A stretch of DNA of 19,340 nucleotides from Chloroflexota bacterium (GCA_005880605.1 VBIS01000115.1:1-19340); one strand, 5' to 3'; shown: positions 13,062 through 19,340, numbered from the stretch's first letter. A program made the numbers and translations. Notes: generated by a model from the sequence alone, not told the origin.

Positions 13062-14519
13062 CTAGCTCGCCTGTCCGTCCATCCTGTGTGGCGCAGGCCG
13101 GCCGGCATCGATGAGCATGGCCGTCGTGATAGCGCTAAGGAAGAGGACGCCCGCCGCCCATCCGGCAGCGACGGCATACCCGTGTACGAGGGCCTGGTTC
13201 AACAGTCCGGCTGAGGGGTGGAGGCCCGCGAGCTCGGCGGCGGTGGCACTGGCGGCGATCGTGTTGAGAAGAGCGATCCCGAGCGACGCGCCGATCTGTG
13301 TGGCCGCATTGACAGTCGCGGCCGCGATGCCCGCGCGGCGCGGGTCCACGCCGCGGGTCCCGACATTGAAAGCCGGGGCCATCACGCAGGCGATGCCGAT
13401 GCCGAGCAGGATCTCGGCCGGAAGGACGTGGGTGAGATAGCTGCTTCCGACCTGGATCTGGGTCAGGACCAACATCCCGGCGGCCGCGGTCAGCGCGCCC
13501 GGCGCCATGATCCAGCGCGCTGGAACGCGCGGCATCAGGACGCTGGCGATGCCCCAGGAACCTGCTTGCGAAGCGAGTGTGAGCGGCAGGAACGCCATCC
13601 CGGCTTGCAGTGGCGAGTATCGGAGCACAACCTGCAAGTAATAGGTGAGGAACAGGAAGGCGCCGAACATGCCGGCGATGGCAAACGCCGCCGCGAGATA
13701 GGCGCCACCCCGATTGCGGTCGAGGACGATCTGCAGGGGGAGAATGGGGGCGTCGGTGCGCGCCTCGCGCACGACGAAAGCGATGAGCAACATCGCGCTC
13801 GCTACCAGGAATCCCACTACCCTGCCTGACCCCCAGCCCGACGACACGGCTTCGGTGCAACCGTAGACGAGCGCGACCAGCCCACCGGTGGCGAACAGAA
13901 CGCCCGGGAGATCGACGCGCTGGCGGTGTCCAGCACCGTCGCCACCAAGGACTTGCCAGCCGCCGATTGCCGCAGCGACGGCGATGGGGATGTTGACGTA
14001 TAAGCACCAGCGCCAGCCGAAGTATTGGGTAAGCACGCCGCCAAGGAGCAGTCCCAGCGCCGCGCCACTACCCGCGATCGCCCCGTACACAGCGAAGGCC
14101 CTGGCGCGATCGCGTGGTTCGGTAAAGGTGACCGCAAGCAGGGAGAGAGCCGTCGGGGCCAGCAATGCGGCGAAGGCTCCCTGGGCCGCGCGCGACGCGA
14201 GAAGCAGGAGAAAGCCTCCAGCGGAGCCTCCGATCGCCGATGCCAGCGCGAATCCGGCCAGACCAACGAGAAACGTGCGCTTGCGCCCGATGGTGTCAGC
14301 GATTCGCCCGCCGACGAGCAAGAGTCCCGCGAACGCGAGCGTGTAGGCCGTGATCACCCACTGTCGCTCGGCGTCTGACGCTCCGAGGTCACGCTGGGCC
14401 CACGGCAGCGCGATGCTGACTATCGTGGCGTCGAGCGCGATCATCAGTTGGGCAAGCGCGATGAAGGCCAGGGCAATCCATCGCCGATCGGCCGGACGGC
14501 TGGTGGTTGGCTCAGCCAA
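13062..14519 (-). CDS. DHA2-family (EmrB/QacA-type) MFS drug exporter
   Basis: A 485-residue protein with about 14 hydrophobic helices. The first helix region IALDATIVSIALP is the typical LD.TIVN.ALP signature of DHA2 pumps, with Ser in place of Asn. GGRIADTIGRKRTF is MFS motif A between helices 2 and 3, and the YGAIAGSGAALGLLLGG stretch is a motif C-like antiporter signature. The proteins of this family use the proton gradient to expel drugs or metabolites. The start is TTG 14519, overlapping the stop of the upstream membrane-protein gene by 8 nt; the next Met would delete half of the first helix. The two genes are probably one transcript, divergent from a TetR regulator that likely controls them. 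Confidence 0.92.
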   Translation of the reverse strand: MAEPTTSRPADRRWIALAFIALAQLMIALDATIVSIALPWAQRDLGASDAERQWVITAYTLAFAGLLLVGGRIADTIGRKRTFLVGLAGFALASAIGGSAGGFLLLLASRAAQGAFAALLAPTALSLLAVTFTEPRDRARAFAVYGAIAGSGAALGLLLGGVLTQYFGWRWCLYVNIPIAVAAAIGGWQVLGGDGAGHRQRVDLPGVLFATGGLVALVYGCTEAVSSGWGSGRVVGFLVASAMLLIAFVVREARTDAPILPLQIVLDRNRGGAYLAAAFAIAGMFGAFLFLTYYLQVVLRYSPLQAGMAFLPLTLASQAGSWGIASVLMPRVPARWIMAPGALTAAAGMLVLTQIQVGSSYLTHVLPAEILLGIGIACVMAPAFNVGTRGVDPRRAGIAAATVNAATQIGASLGIALLNTIAASATAAELAGLHPSAGLLNQALVHGYAVAAGWAAGVLFLSAITTAMLIDAGRPAPHRMDGQAS

Positions 14520-15081
14520 CGTCGGCGCGGAGCTCGTTCCTCCCCCTCCGCGCAGGGATCTGTCCGGCCAGGAAACCGAGAGCGACGGCGAGCACTATGA
14601 CCGCCAGCGATGCCACTGCCGACGGCTTCAGAGTCATCAGGAAGACAACCCCGAGGACGATAGCCAGCCGAACCCGGAGCGACATTAGAAGGATGGGGCT
14701 GCCAAGCATCTCGCGGAGTTCGGCCGGTAGGGGACCCTGGGCGCGGCCGATCGCTAGCCCGATGCGCGCCATCCGTCGCCCAGTACCGAATGCTCCGATA
14801 ACACCCAAAAGCAACAGGCTGCCGAGGGCAACGAGGATCCAGCCGCGCGGCCCCCAGACCGTGGCCACCATATACAGTCCGCTAACGAGGATCAGTCCAA
14901 GCGACGATGGGGTGAGCCGCATGACAATGCTCCTCGAAAGGCCGAGCCAAACCAGGGCATCGGTGCGCTGCGTCGCTTGACGAAGCCCGCGAAGGCCGAT
15001 GGTCTCGACCGTGATGGCTGCCATCAATCCGAACCCGCCGATGATGTGAAGGAAGAGAGCGAACTGGTAGAGAAGGGTCAT
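14512..15081 (-). CDS. Integral membrane protein (DUF2269-like), unknown function
   Basis: A 189-residue protein with about four or five hydrophobic helices: LLYQFALFLHIIGGFGLMAA (3-22), SSLGLILVSGLYMVATVW near 59-76, GWILVALGSLLLLGVIGAFG near 80-99, and two near the C-terminus. The opening LHIIGGFGLMAAI resembles DUF2269-type membrane proteins, but that is a loose match. The ATG at 15081 follows AGGAGG by about 11 nt. It is the first gene of the unit with the MFS pump and sits divergent from the TetR gene, so it is probably part of the same regulated efflux locus. Confidence 0.75.
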   Translation of the reverse strand: MTLLYQFALFLHIIGGFGLMAAITVETIGLRGLRQATQRTDALVWLGLSRSIVMRLTPSSLGLILVSGLYMVATVWGPRGWILVALGSLLLLGVIGAFGTGRRMARIGLAIGRAQGPLPAELREMLGSPILLMSLRVRLAIVLGVVFLMTLKPSAVASLAVIVLAVALGFLAGQIPARRGRNELRADVG

Positions 15082-15108
15082 GGTGTATCGAGCCTCCTGG
15101 TGACGACA

Positions 15109-15136
15109 TTGACGATCCCTTAATTCATTGTATAGA
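15109..15136 (+). promoter_or_regulatory. Candidate sigma-70 promoter for the TetR gene
   Basis: TTGACG (15109-15114) and TATAGA (15131-15136) are separated by 16 bp, a close match to the housekeeping consensus, and the spacer is unusually AT-rich for this window. The predicted start site would be about 28 nt before the ATG at 15171. The reverse strand reads TATACAAT over the same core, so divergent promoters may share it. A nearby partial palindrome, TTGATGTCAA (15154-15163), is a possible operator, with low certainty. Confidence 0.5.
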
Positions 15137-15170
15137 CTGCATGATGAAATAAGTTGATGTCAAGTTTGAG

Positions 15171-15767
15171 ATGAGCCCAAGGCCATACCGACTCGGGCAA
15201 CGGCAGGTAGCAACGGATGAGACCCGGGCACGGGTCCTCGCCGCGGCCCGCGATCAGCTCGCCAAGGAGACGAGCTTCAGCATCGACGCCGTCGCCCGGC
15301 GCGCCGACGTCGCCCGCATGACGGTCTACTACCAGTTCGGGTCGAAACGCGGCTTGCTCGAGGCGCTCTTCGATCTACTGGCGGCCCGCGGTGGGCTGCA
15401 TGAGCTACCGAGTGCCTTCCAGCAGTCGAACCCGGAGCTCGCCCTCGAGCGCCTGATCGAGATCTTCGCCCGGTTCTGGTCTTCCGACCGGGTCGTGATG
15501 CGCCGGCTCCGTGCGATGGCAGCCCTTGACCCCGAGCTCGACCAGGTCCTGCGTGAGCGCAGTGAAGGGATACGGACTGGGCTGCGTGTCATCCTTTCGC
15601 GGCTCCCGTTCCGAGGGGCCAGGCTCGTGGAAACCGTCGATCTCCTGTTTGCCCTGACCAGCTTCGAGAATTTCGACCTCCTGGCGGGACCTGGCCGCAC
15701 ACCGGCAGAGGTCGCGCCGCTGGTCAAGCGTGCGGCGGCCGCGATCGTGGCATCTAAGCCGCGGTAG
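15171..15767 (+). CDS. TetR-family transcriptional regulator
   Basis: A 198-residue regulator. The N-terminal helix-turn-helix spans about 18-63: TRARVLAAARDQLAKE, FSIDAVARRADVARMTVYYQ, FGSKRGLLEALFDLL. The motif VARRADV.R.TVY..FGSK is typical TetR. The rest is an all-helical ligand-binding domain with no specific signature. It is transcribed away from the membrane-protein/MFS unit across an 89-nt AT-rich spacer, the common layout for a repressor that controls an efflux pump and itself. The ligand is unknown. ATG 15171 is the likely start; the ribosome binding site is weak. Confidence 0.93.
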   Translation: MSPRPYRLGQRQVATDETRARVLAAARDQLAKETSFSIDAVARRADVARMTVYYQFGSKRGLLEALFDLLAARGGLHELPSAFQQSNPELALERLIEIFARFWSSDRVVMRRLRAMAALDPELDQVLRERSEGIRTGLRVILSRLPFRGARLVETVDLLFALTSFENFDLLAGPGRTPAEVAPLVKRAAAAIVASKPR

Positions 15768-15811
15768 CCCTCATCCGATCCAGATTTCAGCCGATCGCAC
15801 CTCTTGTTTTT

Positions 15812-15832
15812 GTCACGGTTTAGAAAGGCGCC
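15812..15832 (+). promoter_or_regulatory. Shared leader motif, copy 1
   Basis: The sequence fits GTCACGGTTTnGnAAGGnGC and matches 17541-17561 at 17 of 21 positions. It lies 46 nt upstream of the start of the small secreted-protein gene (end of motif to ATG). It could be a regulator binding site, part of a promoter, or an RNA element. Nothing else in this 110-nt spacer stands out apart from the strong ribosome binding site. Confidence 0.4.
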
Positions 15833-15863
15833 GGCCTCCATGCTGCCTCCAGTACCAGTTAGG

Positions 15864-15872
15864 AGGAGGTGA
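15864..15872 (+). promoter_or_regulatory. Full-length Shine-Dalgarno AGGAGGTGA
   Basis: AGGAGGTGA is a complete match to the 16S anti-Shine-Dalgarno and is followed by five A residues and ATG 15878. It overlaps an in-frame GTG at 15869, which therefore cannot be the start. The strength suggests high expression of the small secreted protein. Confidence 0.8.
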
Positions 15873-15877
15873 AAAAA

Positions 15878-16132
15878 ATGAATCTGATGAGTAGGTTGGT
15901 CATCGGGGCCGGTATTGCCGGCTCGCTGTTGACAGGCGGCATCGTCGGCGCCGCCATTGCGGGGCCGCTGGCCGCCAGCGCCGCGACGTCACCGAGCGCC
16001 GCAGCCACCGCCGCGTCTCCCGCCGCAGGCTCGGGCACGTTCGTGCCGAACGAGACCGCGGCGCATGAGGCGGGCGAGAGCGCCGCGCGGGAGGCGCAGG
16101 AGAACGCGGGCCAGGTCCCGACCGTTCCCTAG
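15878..16132 (+). CDS. Small secreted alanine-rich protein, unknown function
   Basis: An 84-residue protein. Residues 1-36 form a signal peptide or membrane anchor (MNLMSRLVIGAGIAGSLLTG... to GPLAASAA), with a plausible cleavage after ASA. The mature part has an Ala/Ser/Pro-rich linker, then a charged helical C-terminus, FVPNETAAHEAGESAAREAQ, ending GQVPTVP. No cysteine is present, so it is not a lipoprotein. I do not recognise the family. An exceptionally strong ribosome binding site precedes it and a strong hairpin follows, so it is probably a short, highly expressed transcript. The next gene is a histidine kinase on the same strand. Confidence 0.75.
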   Translation: MNLMSRLVIGAGIAGSLLTGGIVGAAIAGPLAASAATSPSAAATAASPAAGSGTFVPNETAAHEAGESAAREAQENAGQVPTVP

Positions 16133-16151
16133 TGCCGTTTGAGCAAGAGAA

Positions 16152-16174
16152 GGGGCCGGGATCGTCCCGGCCCC
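16152..16174 (+). terminator. Strong GC-rich hairpin after the small secreted-protein gene
   Basis: GGGGCCGGGA (16152-16161) pairs perfectly with TCCCGGCCCC (16165-16174) around a 3-nt loop. It lies 20 nt after the TAG stop. No clear T-run follows, but a 10-bp perfect stem in this position is most likely a terminator or a transcript-stabilising 3' end. It would limit read-through into the kinase gene. Confidence 0.7.
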
Positions 16175-16224
16175 GGACTTGTATGGTGTCATCAAATCGA
16201 AAGGAACAGGCTGCGAAGCTGTGA

Positions 16225-17535
16225 ATGGGTGAAAGGACGTTGAGTACCGCACGGGTTGACCTGGTTCGTTCGGGCGCTCAGCGAGTGGCGCTGGCCGCGA
16301 CCGGCATCGTGGCCGCCCTGTACCTGCTGATCGCGGTTGCGGTTGTGCTGATCGTGACCCACAACCTCACCTCGAACGTCGACGGCACCCTGTCGCAGTG
16401 GCTGACCTCGATGGCAGCTGATCGGCAGACGGTAGCAAGAGGTTTCCCTGGGCCCCACGGAGGACCTCGCATTGGTGACGCGCCAGTCCTCTGGTGGATG
16501 TGGCATCCCGATGGGAATTTCAGTGACAGCAGCGCGGAGGCTCAGTCGGTCAAGCTTCCGGTCCCCCCGACCAGCATCACGAATGCGCAGACCATCACCG
16601 TGTCCGGTGTCCCCCTCCGGGTCGAGGGCGGCCGCGTCGGCGATGACTGGGCAGTCGTCGCGCAATCTATGAGCAGCATCGACCAGGCGCGCTCGAACCT
16701 CATCCAGGCGGAGCTGCTAATCGGACCGGTGCTCTTACTCGTCGTCTTCCTCGGCGCGCTGGCCATCGGCCGGCGGGTGGCCGAGCCAATCGAGCAGGCA
16801 CGCCGGCGACAGATGGACTTCACCGCTAACGCCTCGCACGAGTTGCGCACGCCCCTGGCCGTGATCCAGGCGCAGACCTCGCTGGCTTTGTCGCAGCCAC
16901 GCGATCAGGACTGGTACCAGCGCGCTTTCACGCGTGTGAACCAGGAAAGCCAGCGCATGCGGCACCTGGTCGACGATCTGCTCTGGCTGGCGCGCTTTGA
17001 GGCGATGCCGCGGGCGAGCCGCTCGGAGCCGGTCGACGTCGGCGTCATGGCTCAGCAGGCGGTAGAGCGGTTTGGCGCCGTCGCCGAGGCCCGCCAGCAG
17101 CGGCTTACCATACGGCTAAGCGGCGACTCGCACGTAATCGCCGCCTCACCCGAATGGCTGGATCACCTCGTCGGGGTCTTGATCGATAACGCGTGCAAGT
17201 ACACGCCCGAGCAGGGCACCATCGAGGTGCGGGTGGCTGCTGAAGGCAACCGCATCAGGCTGGCGGTCGACGACTCGGGACCGGGCATTCCCGTCGGTGA
17301 GCGCGGTCAGATCTTCGATCGCTTTCGACGGGCATCCGATCTGCCGGGTGGTTCCGGGCTCGGGCTGGCGATCGCGGATGCGGTCGTCAGCGCGACCAAC
17401 GGGCGCTGGGAGGTTGGGAATTCCGCGGCGGGCGGTGCCAGTATGGCCGTGATTTGGCCCCGGCTGATGGCGCGCCCGACGGCCACGCGGACCGCACCCG
17501 AGACGACCCCGCCGCTGGCTCGGCTCGACGCCTAG
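16225..17535 (+). CDS. Membrane sensor histidine kinase (HAMP-less, no adjacent response regulator)
   Basis: A 436-residue kinase. Helix TM1 spans about 22-46 and TM2 about 162-182, enclosing an extracytoplasmic sensor region of about 115 residues rich in Trp, Pro and Gly. Only about 22 residues separate TM2 from the phosphoacceptor His205 (SHELRTPL), so a full HAMP domain is absent; a short VAEPIEQARRRQ linker replaces it. The catalytic domain has the N box LIDNACKYTPE (N322), G1 DDSGPGIP (349-356), F box FDRFRR and G2 GGSGLGLAIA (375-384), all intact. No response regulator gene lies in the window. The start at ATG 16225 has a weak ribosome binding site, with TTG 16240 as an alternative. Neighbours suggest a link to the exported redox cluster, but this is inference. 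Confidence 0.92.
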   Translation: MGERTLSTARVDLVRSGAQRVALAATGIVAALYLLIAVAVVLIVTHNLTSNVDGTLSQWLTSMAADRQTVARGFPGPHGGPRIGDAPVLWWMWHPDGNFSDSSAEAQSVKLPVPPTSITNAQTITVSGVPLRVEGGRVGDDWAVVAQSMSSIDQARSNLIQAELLIGPVLLLVVFLGALAIGRRVAEPIEQARRRQMDFTANASHELRTPLAVIQAQTSLALSQPRDQDWYQRAFTRVNQESQRMRHLVDDLLWLARFEAMPRASRSEPVDVGVMAQQAVERFGAVAEARQQRLTIRLSGDSHVIAASPEWLDHLVGVLIDNACKYTPEQGTIEVRVAAEGNRIRLAVDDSGPGIPVGERGQIFDRFRRASDLPGGSGLGLAIADAVVSATNGRWEVGNSAAGGASMAVIWPRLMARPTATRTAPETTPPLARLDA

Positions 17536-17540
17536 AACCC

Positions 17541-17561
17541 GTCACGGTTTTGCAAGGTGCT
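17541..17561 (+). promoter_or_regulatory. Shared leader motif, copy 2
   Basis: Same GTCACGGTTTnGnAAGGnGC pattern as at 15812-15832. It starts 5 nt after the kinase stop and ends 18 nt before the start of the Thr-rich protein gene. Its 3' part runs into a small hairpin, GGTGC (17556-17560) with GCACC (17567-17571). No normal Shine-Dalgarno lies between this hairpin and ATG 17580, so the hairpin may affect translation. Confidence 0.4.
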
Positions 17562-17579
17562 CCCGGGCACCATAGACTC

Positions 17580-17882
17580 ATGGATTCCTTAACACCGACC
17601 CAACGGGATCGCGGGCTCCAGCGCCTGCGCCGACTGACCTTCGGGGCCACCGCAGGAGGGCTTATCGCCGTGGTCGGCGTGGGCTACGCCGCCGCGGCCT
17701 CATATGCGGGTAACTCTTCGTCGACCAGCACGGCGACAAGCGCCACGACGAGCACCGATACGACGACGACCGATACGACGACAACTGACGCGACGACAAC
17801 CGGGAACAGTCTGCCGTCGGCCACGCCGGCACCCACCGCGGGCAGCACCGGCAGCGGCATCGTGACGAGCGGCGGTTCGTGA
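17580..17882 (+). CDS. Membrane-anchored Thr/Ser-rich protein, unknown function
   Basis: A 100-residue protein. A basic N-terminus (QRDRGLQRLRRLTFGA) precedes one hydrophobic helix (TAGGLIAVVGVGYAAAASYAG, about 24-44). The rest is a low-complexity extracytoplasmic tail of Thr, Ser, Ala, Gly and Pro with TDTTT repeats. The arrangement suits an anchor plus spacer, or an O-glycosylated tail. No FMN-attachment motif (S/T-G-A-S/T) is visible, so it is not an evident ApbE substrate. The start ATG 17580 was chosen because the longer frame upstream lies inside the kinase gene. Its stop overlaps the apbE start (TGATG), so the two are coupled. Confidence 0.7.
   Translation: MDSLTPTQRDRGLQRLRRLTFGATAGGLIAVVGVGYAAAASYAGNSSSTSTATSATTSTDTTTTDTTTTDATTTGNSLPSATPAPTAGSTGSGIVTSGGS
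17754..17798 (+). repeat. Three tandem 15-bp units encoding TDTTT-like repeats
   Basis: ACCGATACGACGACG (17754-17768), ACCGATACGACGACA (17769-17783) and ACTGACGCGACGACA (17784-17798) are direct tandem units. Each adds five codons to the Thr-rich tail. Copy number could vary between strains by slippage without breaking the frame. Confidence 0.75.
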
Positions 17883-18841
17883 TGGCTGTCGCGCTGAAGA
17901 CCTGGACGGCGCTGGGCACCTCGGTGCATGTCATCACCACCCGCGATGACGGGCTCGAACCGGCGATAACGGCCGTACGCAAGGTCCTCGAGGACGTCGA
18001 TGCGGCGTACAGTCGCTTCCGCAAGGACAGCGAGCTGACCCGCTTGAACGCAAACGCCGGACGGACCAGCCAGGTCAGCCCCCTGCTGGCGACGGCAATC
18101 GAGGCAGCCCTGCGCGCGGCGCGCCTCACCAACGGGGCGGTGGATCCTACCATCGGTCGTGCGATTCGCCTGGCCGGCTACGACGATGATTTCTCCCGCA
18201 TTGCCGCAGGAGGCCCCCACCCTGCCCTCCCCCCAGGGGGGAGGGAAATAGTGCTGCGCGCCCAGCTGGTGCCGGGCTGGCAGGCGGTCCGCCTCAACCG
18301 GCGATCGGGGACCGTCTGGTTACCGCCGGGCGTCGAGCTCGATCTCGGCTCGACCGGCAAAGCGCTGGCGGCCGACCTCGCCGCCGCCGCCGCGATGACT
18401 GCCGCTTGCGACGGCGGTGTGCTGATCAGCCTCGGCGGCGATATCGCCACCGCGGGCGAGCCACCCCTGGGCGGGTGGCGGATCCTCGTTGCCGAAGATA
18501 GCCGCGTCAGCCCCAGCGGCGACGGCGACGTGATCTGTGTGCCGGCGGGCGGGGTCGCCACCTCCAGCACGACCGTTCGCCGGTGGTCACGCGGTGGCGA
18601 GCTGCTCCATCACATCATCGACCCAAAAACAAGCCTGCCGACCGCCGGGCCATTCCGAACGGTCACGGTGGTCGCCCCCACCTGCCTCGACGCCAACACC
18701 GCGACCACCGCCGCTATCGTCCACGGAGAGGCGGCCATCGAGTGGTTGAACAGCTGGCGTTTGCCCGCGCGCCTGGTCGAGAACGACGGCACTATTCACT
18801 ACATCGGCCGCTGGCCGGATCCGTCGAGCGTCGCGGCGTGA
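17882..18841 (+). CDS. apbE: FAD:protein FMN transferase (ApbE)
   Basis: A 319-residue ApbE-family enzyme, which transfers FMN from FAD to a Thr or Ser of exported proteins using Mg2+. Visible motifs are ALGTSVHV (10-17), YSRFRKDSELTRLNA (43-57), GAVDPTIGRA (85-94), VELDLGSTGKALAAD (151-165), SLGGDIATAG, HHIIDPKTSLPT and DANTATTAAIVHG, the last with the metal-site residues. Residues 111-122 (PHPALPPGGR region) are encoded by a 33-bp palindromic repeat inserted in a surface segment between conserved blocks. No obvious signal peptide is seen. The start is ATG 17882 or GTG 17879; both overlap the stop of the Thr-rich gene. Its own stop overlaps the next gene in a GTGA, giving a tight three-gene unit. 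Confidence 0.93.
   Translation: MAVALKTWTALGTSVHVITTRDDGLEPAITAVRKVLEDVDAAYSRFRKDSELTRLNANAGRTSQVSPLLATAIEAALRAARLTNGAVDPTIGRAIRLAGYDDDFSRIAAGGPHPALPPGGREIVLRAQLVPGWQAVRLNRRSGTVWLPPGVELDLGSTGKALAADLAAAAAMTAACDGGVLISLGGDIATAGEPPLGGWRILVAEDSRVSPSGDGDVICVPAGGVATSSTTVRRWSRGGELLHHIIDPKTSLPTAGPFRTVTVVAPTCLDANTATTAAIVHGEAAIEWLNSWRLPARLVENDGTIHYIGRWPDPSSVAA
18213..18245 (-). repeat. 33-bp half element, inverted copy (inside apbE)
   Basis: Read on the minus strand this is CCCTCCCCCCTGGGGGGAGG followed by the same G-rich tail as segments B and D of the 66-bp units, matching segment B at 29 of 33 positions by eye. The upstream 21-bp hairpin and linker are absent. The length is a multiple of three, so apbE stays in frame. 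Confidence 0.8.
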
Positions 18842-19340
18842 GCGACACGCTGCTCTGGTACGCCACGCGTGGCGCCGGGGTCGTCAGCCTGGTCCTGCTC
18901 ACGGCTGTGGTCGTCCTGGGCATCGTTTCGGTGATGCGCTGGCAGACGGCCTCGTGGCCGCGCTTCCTCACCACCGGTTTTCATCGCAACCTGGCGCTCA
19001 CGACGCTGATCTTCCTCGCCATCCACGTGGTGACGGCCGTGGTCGATCCGTTCACAGCCCTGGGGTGGGAAGCCGCTATCGTCCCCTTTTCCTCGCCCTA
19101 TCGCCGGTTCTGGCTTGGCCTCGGCGTGGTTGGTATTTATCTCCTGCTCGCGATCGTCCTGACCAGCCTCATGCGCCCGCTGTTCGGTCCCCGCGTCTGG
19201 CGGGTGGTCCACTGGCTCGCCTACGCGATGTGGCCGGTCGCATTGATTCACAGCATCGGAACCGGCACCGATCCGCGATTTGCGTGGATGCTGACCATCG
19301 AGGCGGTCTGCGTCGGCAGTATCGTCGCTGCCGTCGCCTG
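18838..19340 (+). CDS. Ferric-reductase-like transmembrane heme protein (partial, open at the right edge)
   Basis: Begins at GTG 18838, overlapping the apbE stop (GTGA), and runs off the window after about 167 codons. Several hydrophobic helices carry two histidine pairs, H49/H63 (GFHRNLALTTLIFLAIHVV) and H125/H138 (VVHWLAYAMWPVALIHS). The 13-14 residue spacing across two helices is the usual bis-heme b ligand pattern of ferric reductase, NOX and MsrQ-like domains. It would carry electrons across the membrane. Adjacency to ApbE suggests that it reduces a flavinylated exported partner, known from other bacteria with such gene pairs. The partner, possibly an FMN-binding domain protein, would lie beyond this window. 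Confidence 0.85.
   Translation, partial: MSDTLLWYATRGAGVVSLVLLTAVVVLGIVSVMRWQTASWPRFLTTGFHRNLALTTLIFLAIHVVTAVVDPFTALGWEAAIVPFSSPYRRFWLGLGVVGIYLLLAIVLTSLMRPLFGPRVWRVVHWLAYAMWPVALIHSIGTGTDPRFAWMLTIEAVCVGSIVAAVA

Noticed and set aside
15128..15167. TTGACA on the minus strand as the -35 of the membrane-protein/MFS promoter
   Set aside because: It lies 23 bp from the only good -10 (TATACA), too far for a standard sigma-70 promoter.
15811..15840. ECF41-type promoter (TGTCACA ... CGTC) at the shared leader motif
   Set aside because: Only TGTCAC matches, and only in one copy. No CGTC occurs at the right distance, and the conserved part extends through the would-be spacer.

Overview
The window is GC-rich (roughly 65 % by eye), densely packed, and reads as bacterial chromosome. 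Genes lie on both strands in short operons, often with 4-nt GTGA or ATGA stop/start overlaps. GTG and TTG starts are common, and one gene has a perfect AGGAGGTGA Shine-Dalgarno. The gene mix suggests a soil Terrabacteria lineage such as Chloroflexota or Dormibacterota: a cyclase-AAA-TPR regulator, MoxR/DUF58/vWA, a DHA2 MFS pump, and ApbE with a ferric-reductase-like protein. That placement is inference only. No phage, transposase, integrase, CRISPR array or rRNA was seen.

Layout. 1-140 is the tail of a GH15 glucoamylase-like gene, followed by tRNA-Ser(GGA) at 155-247. 251-3193 (-) is a cyclase/ATPase/TPR protein that has lost the front of its cyclase domain. 3305-4061 (+) is a coupled pair, an FlK-like thioesterase and an OsmC-like protein without the second cysteine. 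4104-4295 (-) is a fragment of a CPA2 antiporter, 4337-4906 (-) a DUF2461 protein and 4966-5340 (+) a small membrane protein. 5294-8268 (-) holds an EamA transporter and an ABC exporter in one operon, preceded by a Rid-family protein (8323-8727, -). 8819-11680 (+) is a MoxR-DUF58-vWA operon. 11707-13029 (-) is citrate synthase. 13062-15081 (-) holds a DHA2 MFS pump and a membrane protein, divergent from a TetR regulator (15171-15767, +). 15878-19340 (+) holds a small secreted protein, a HAMP-less histidine kinase, a Thr-rich anchored protein, ApbE and a ferric-reductase-like heme protein that runs off the end.

The most unusual signal is a GC-rich palindromic repeat. A 66-bp bipartite unit (21-bp hairpin, 12-nt linker, 33-bp hairpin plus G-rich tail) occurs at 10347-10412 and 11686-11751, and the 33-bp half recurs inverted at 18213-18245. 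The first copy adds exactly 22 codons to the DUF58 gene. The second separates two convergent genes and supplies the last residues and stop codon of citrate synthase. The third adds 11 codons' worth of sequence to apbE. The pattern resembles protein-coding palindromic elements such as those of Rickettsia, and two of the three G-rich tails match the canonical G-quadruplex pattern.

A second theme is loss of catalytic segments. The vWA protein lacks the block with the MIDAS DxSxS motif, the cyclase lacks its metal-binding front half, the OsmC protein lacks the resolving cysteine, the Rid protein lacks the catalytic arginine, and the antiporter is only a fragment. These could be decay, neofunctionalisation or, for the clean deletions, assembly error.

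The right-hand cluster looks like an extracytoplasmic electron-transfer system. ApbE would attach FMN to an exported protein and the heme membrane protein would feed it electrons. The Thr-rich anchored protein and the kinase are possible partners. A shared leader motif upstream of the two small exported-protein genes suggests common control.
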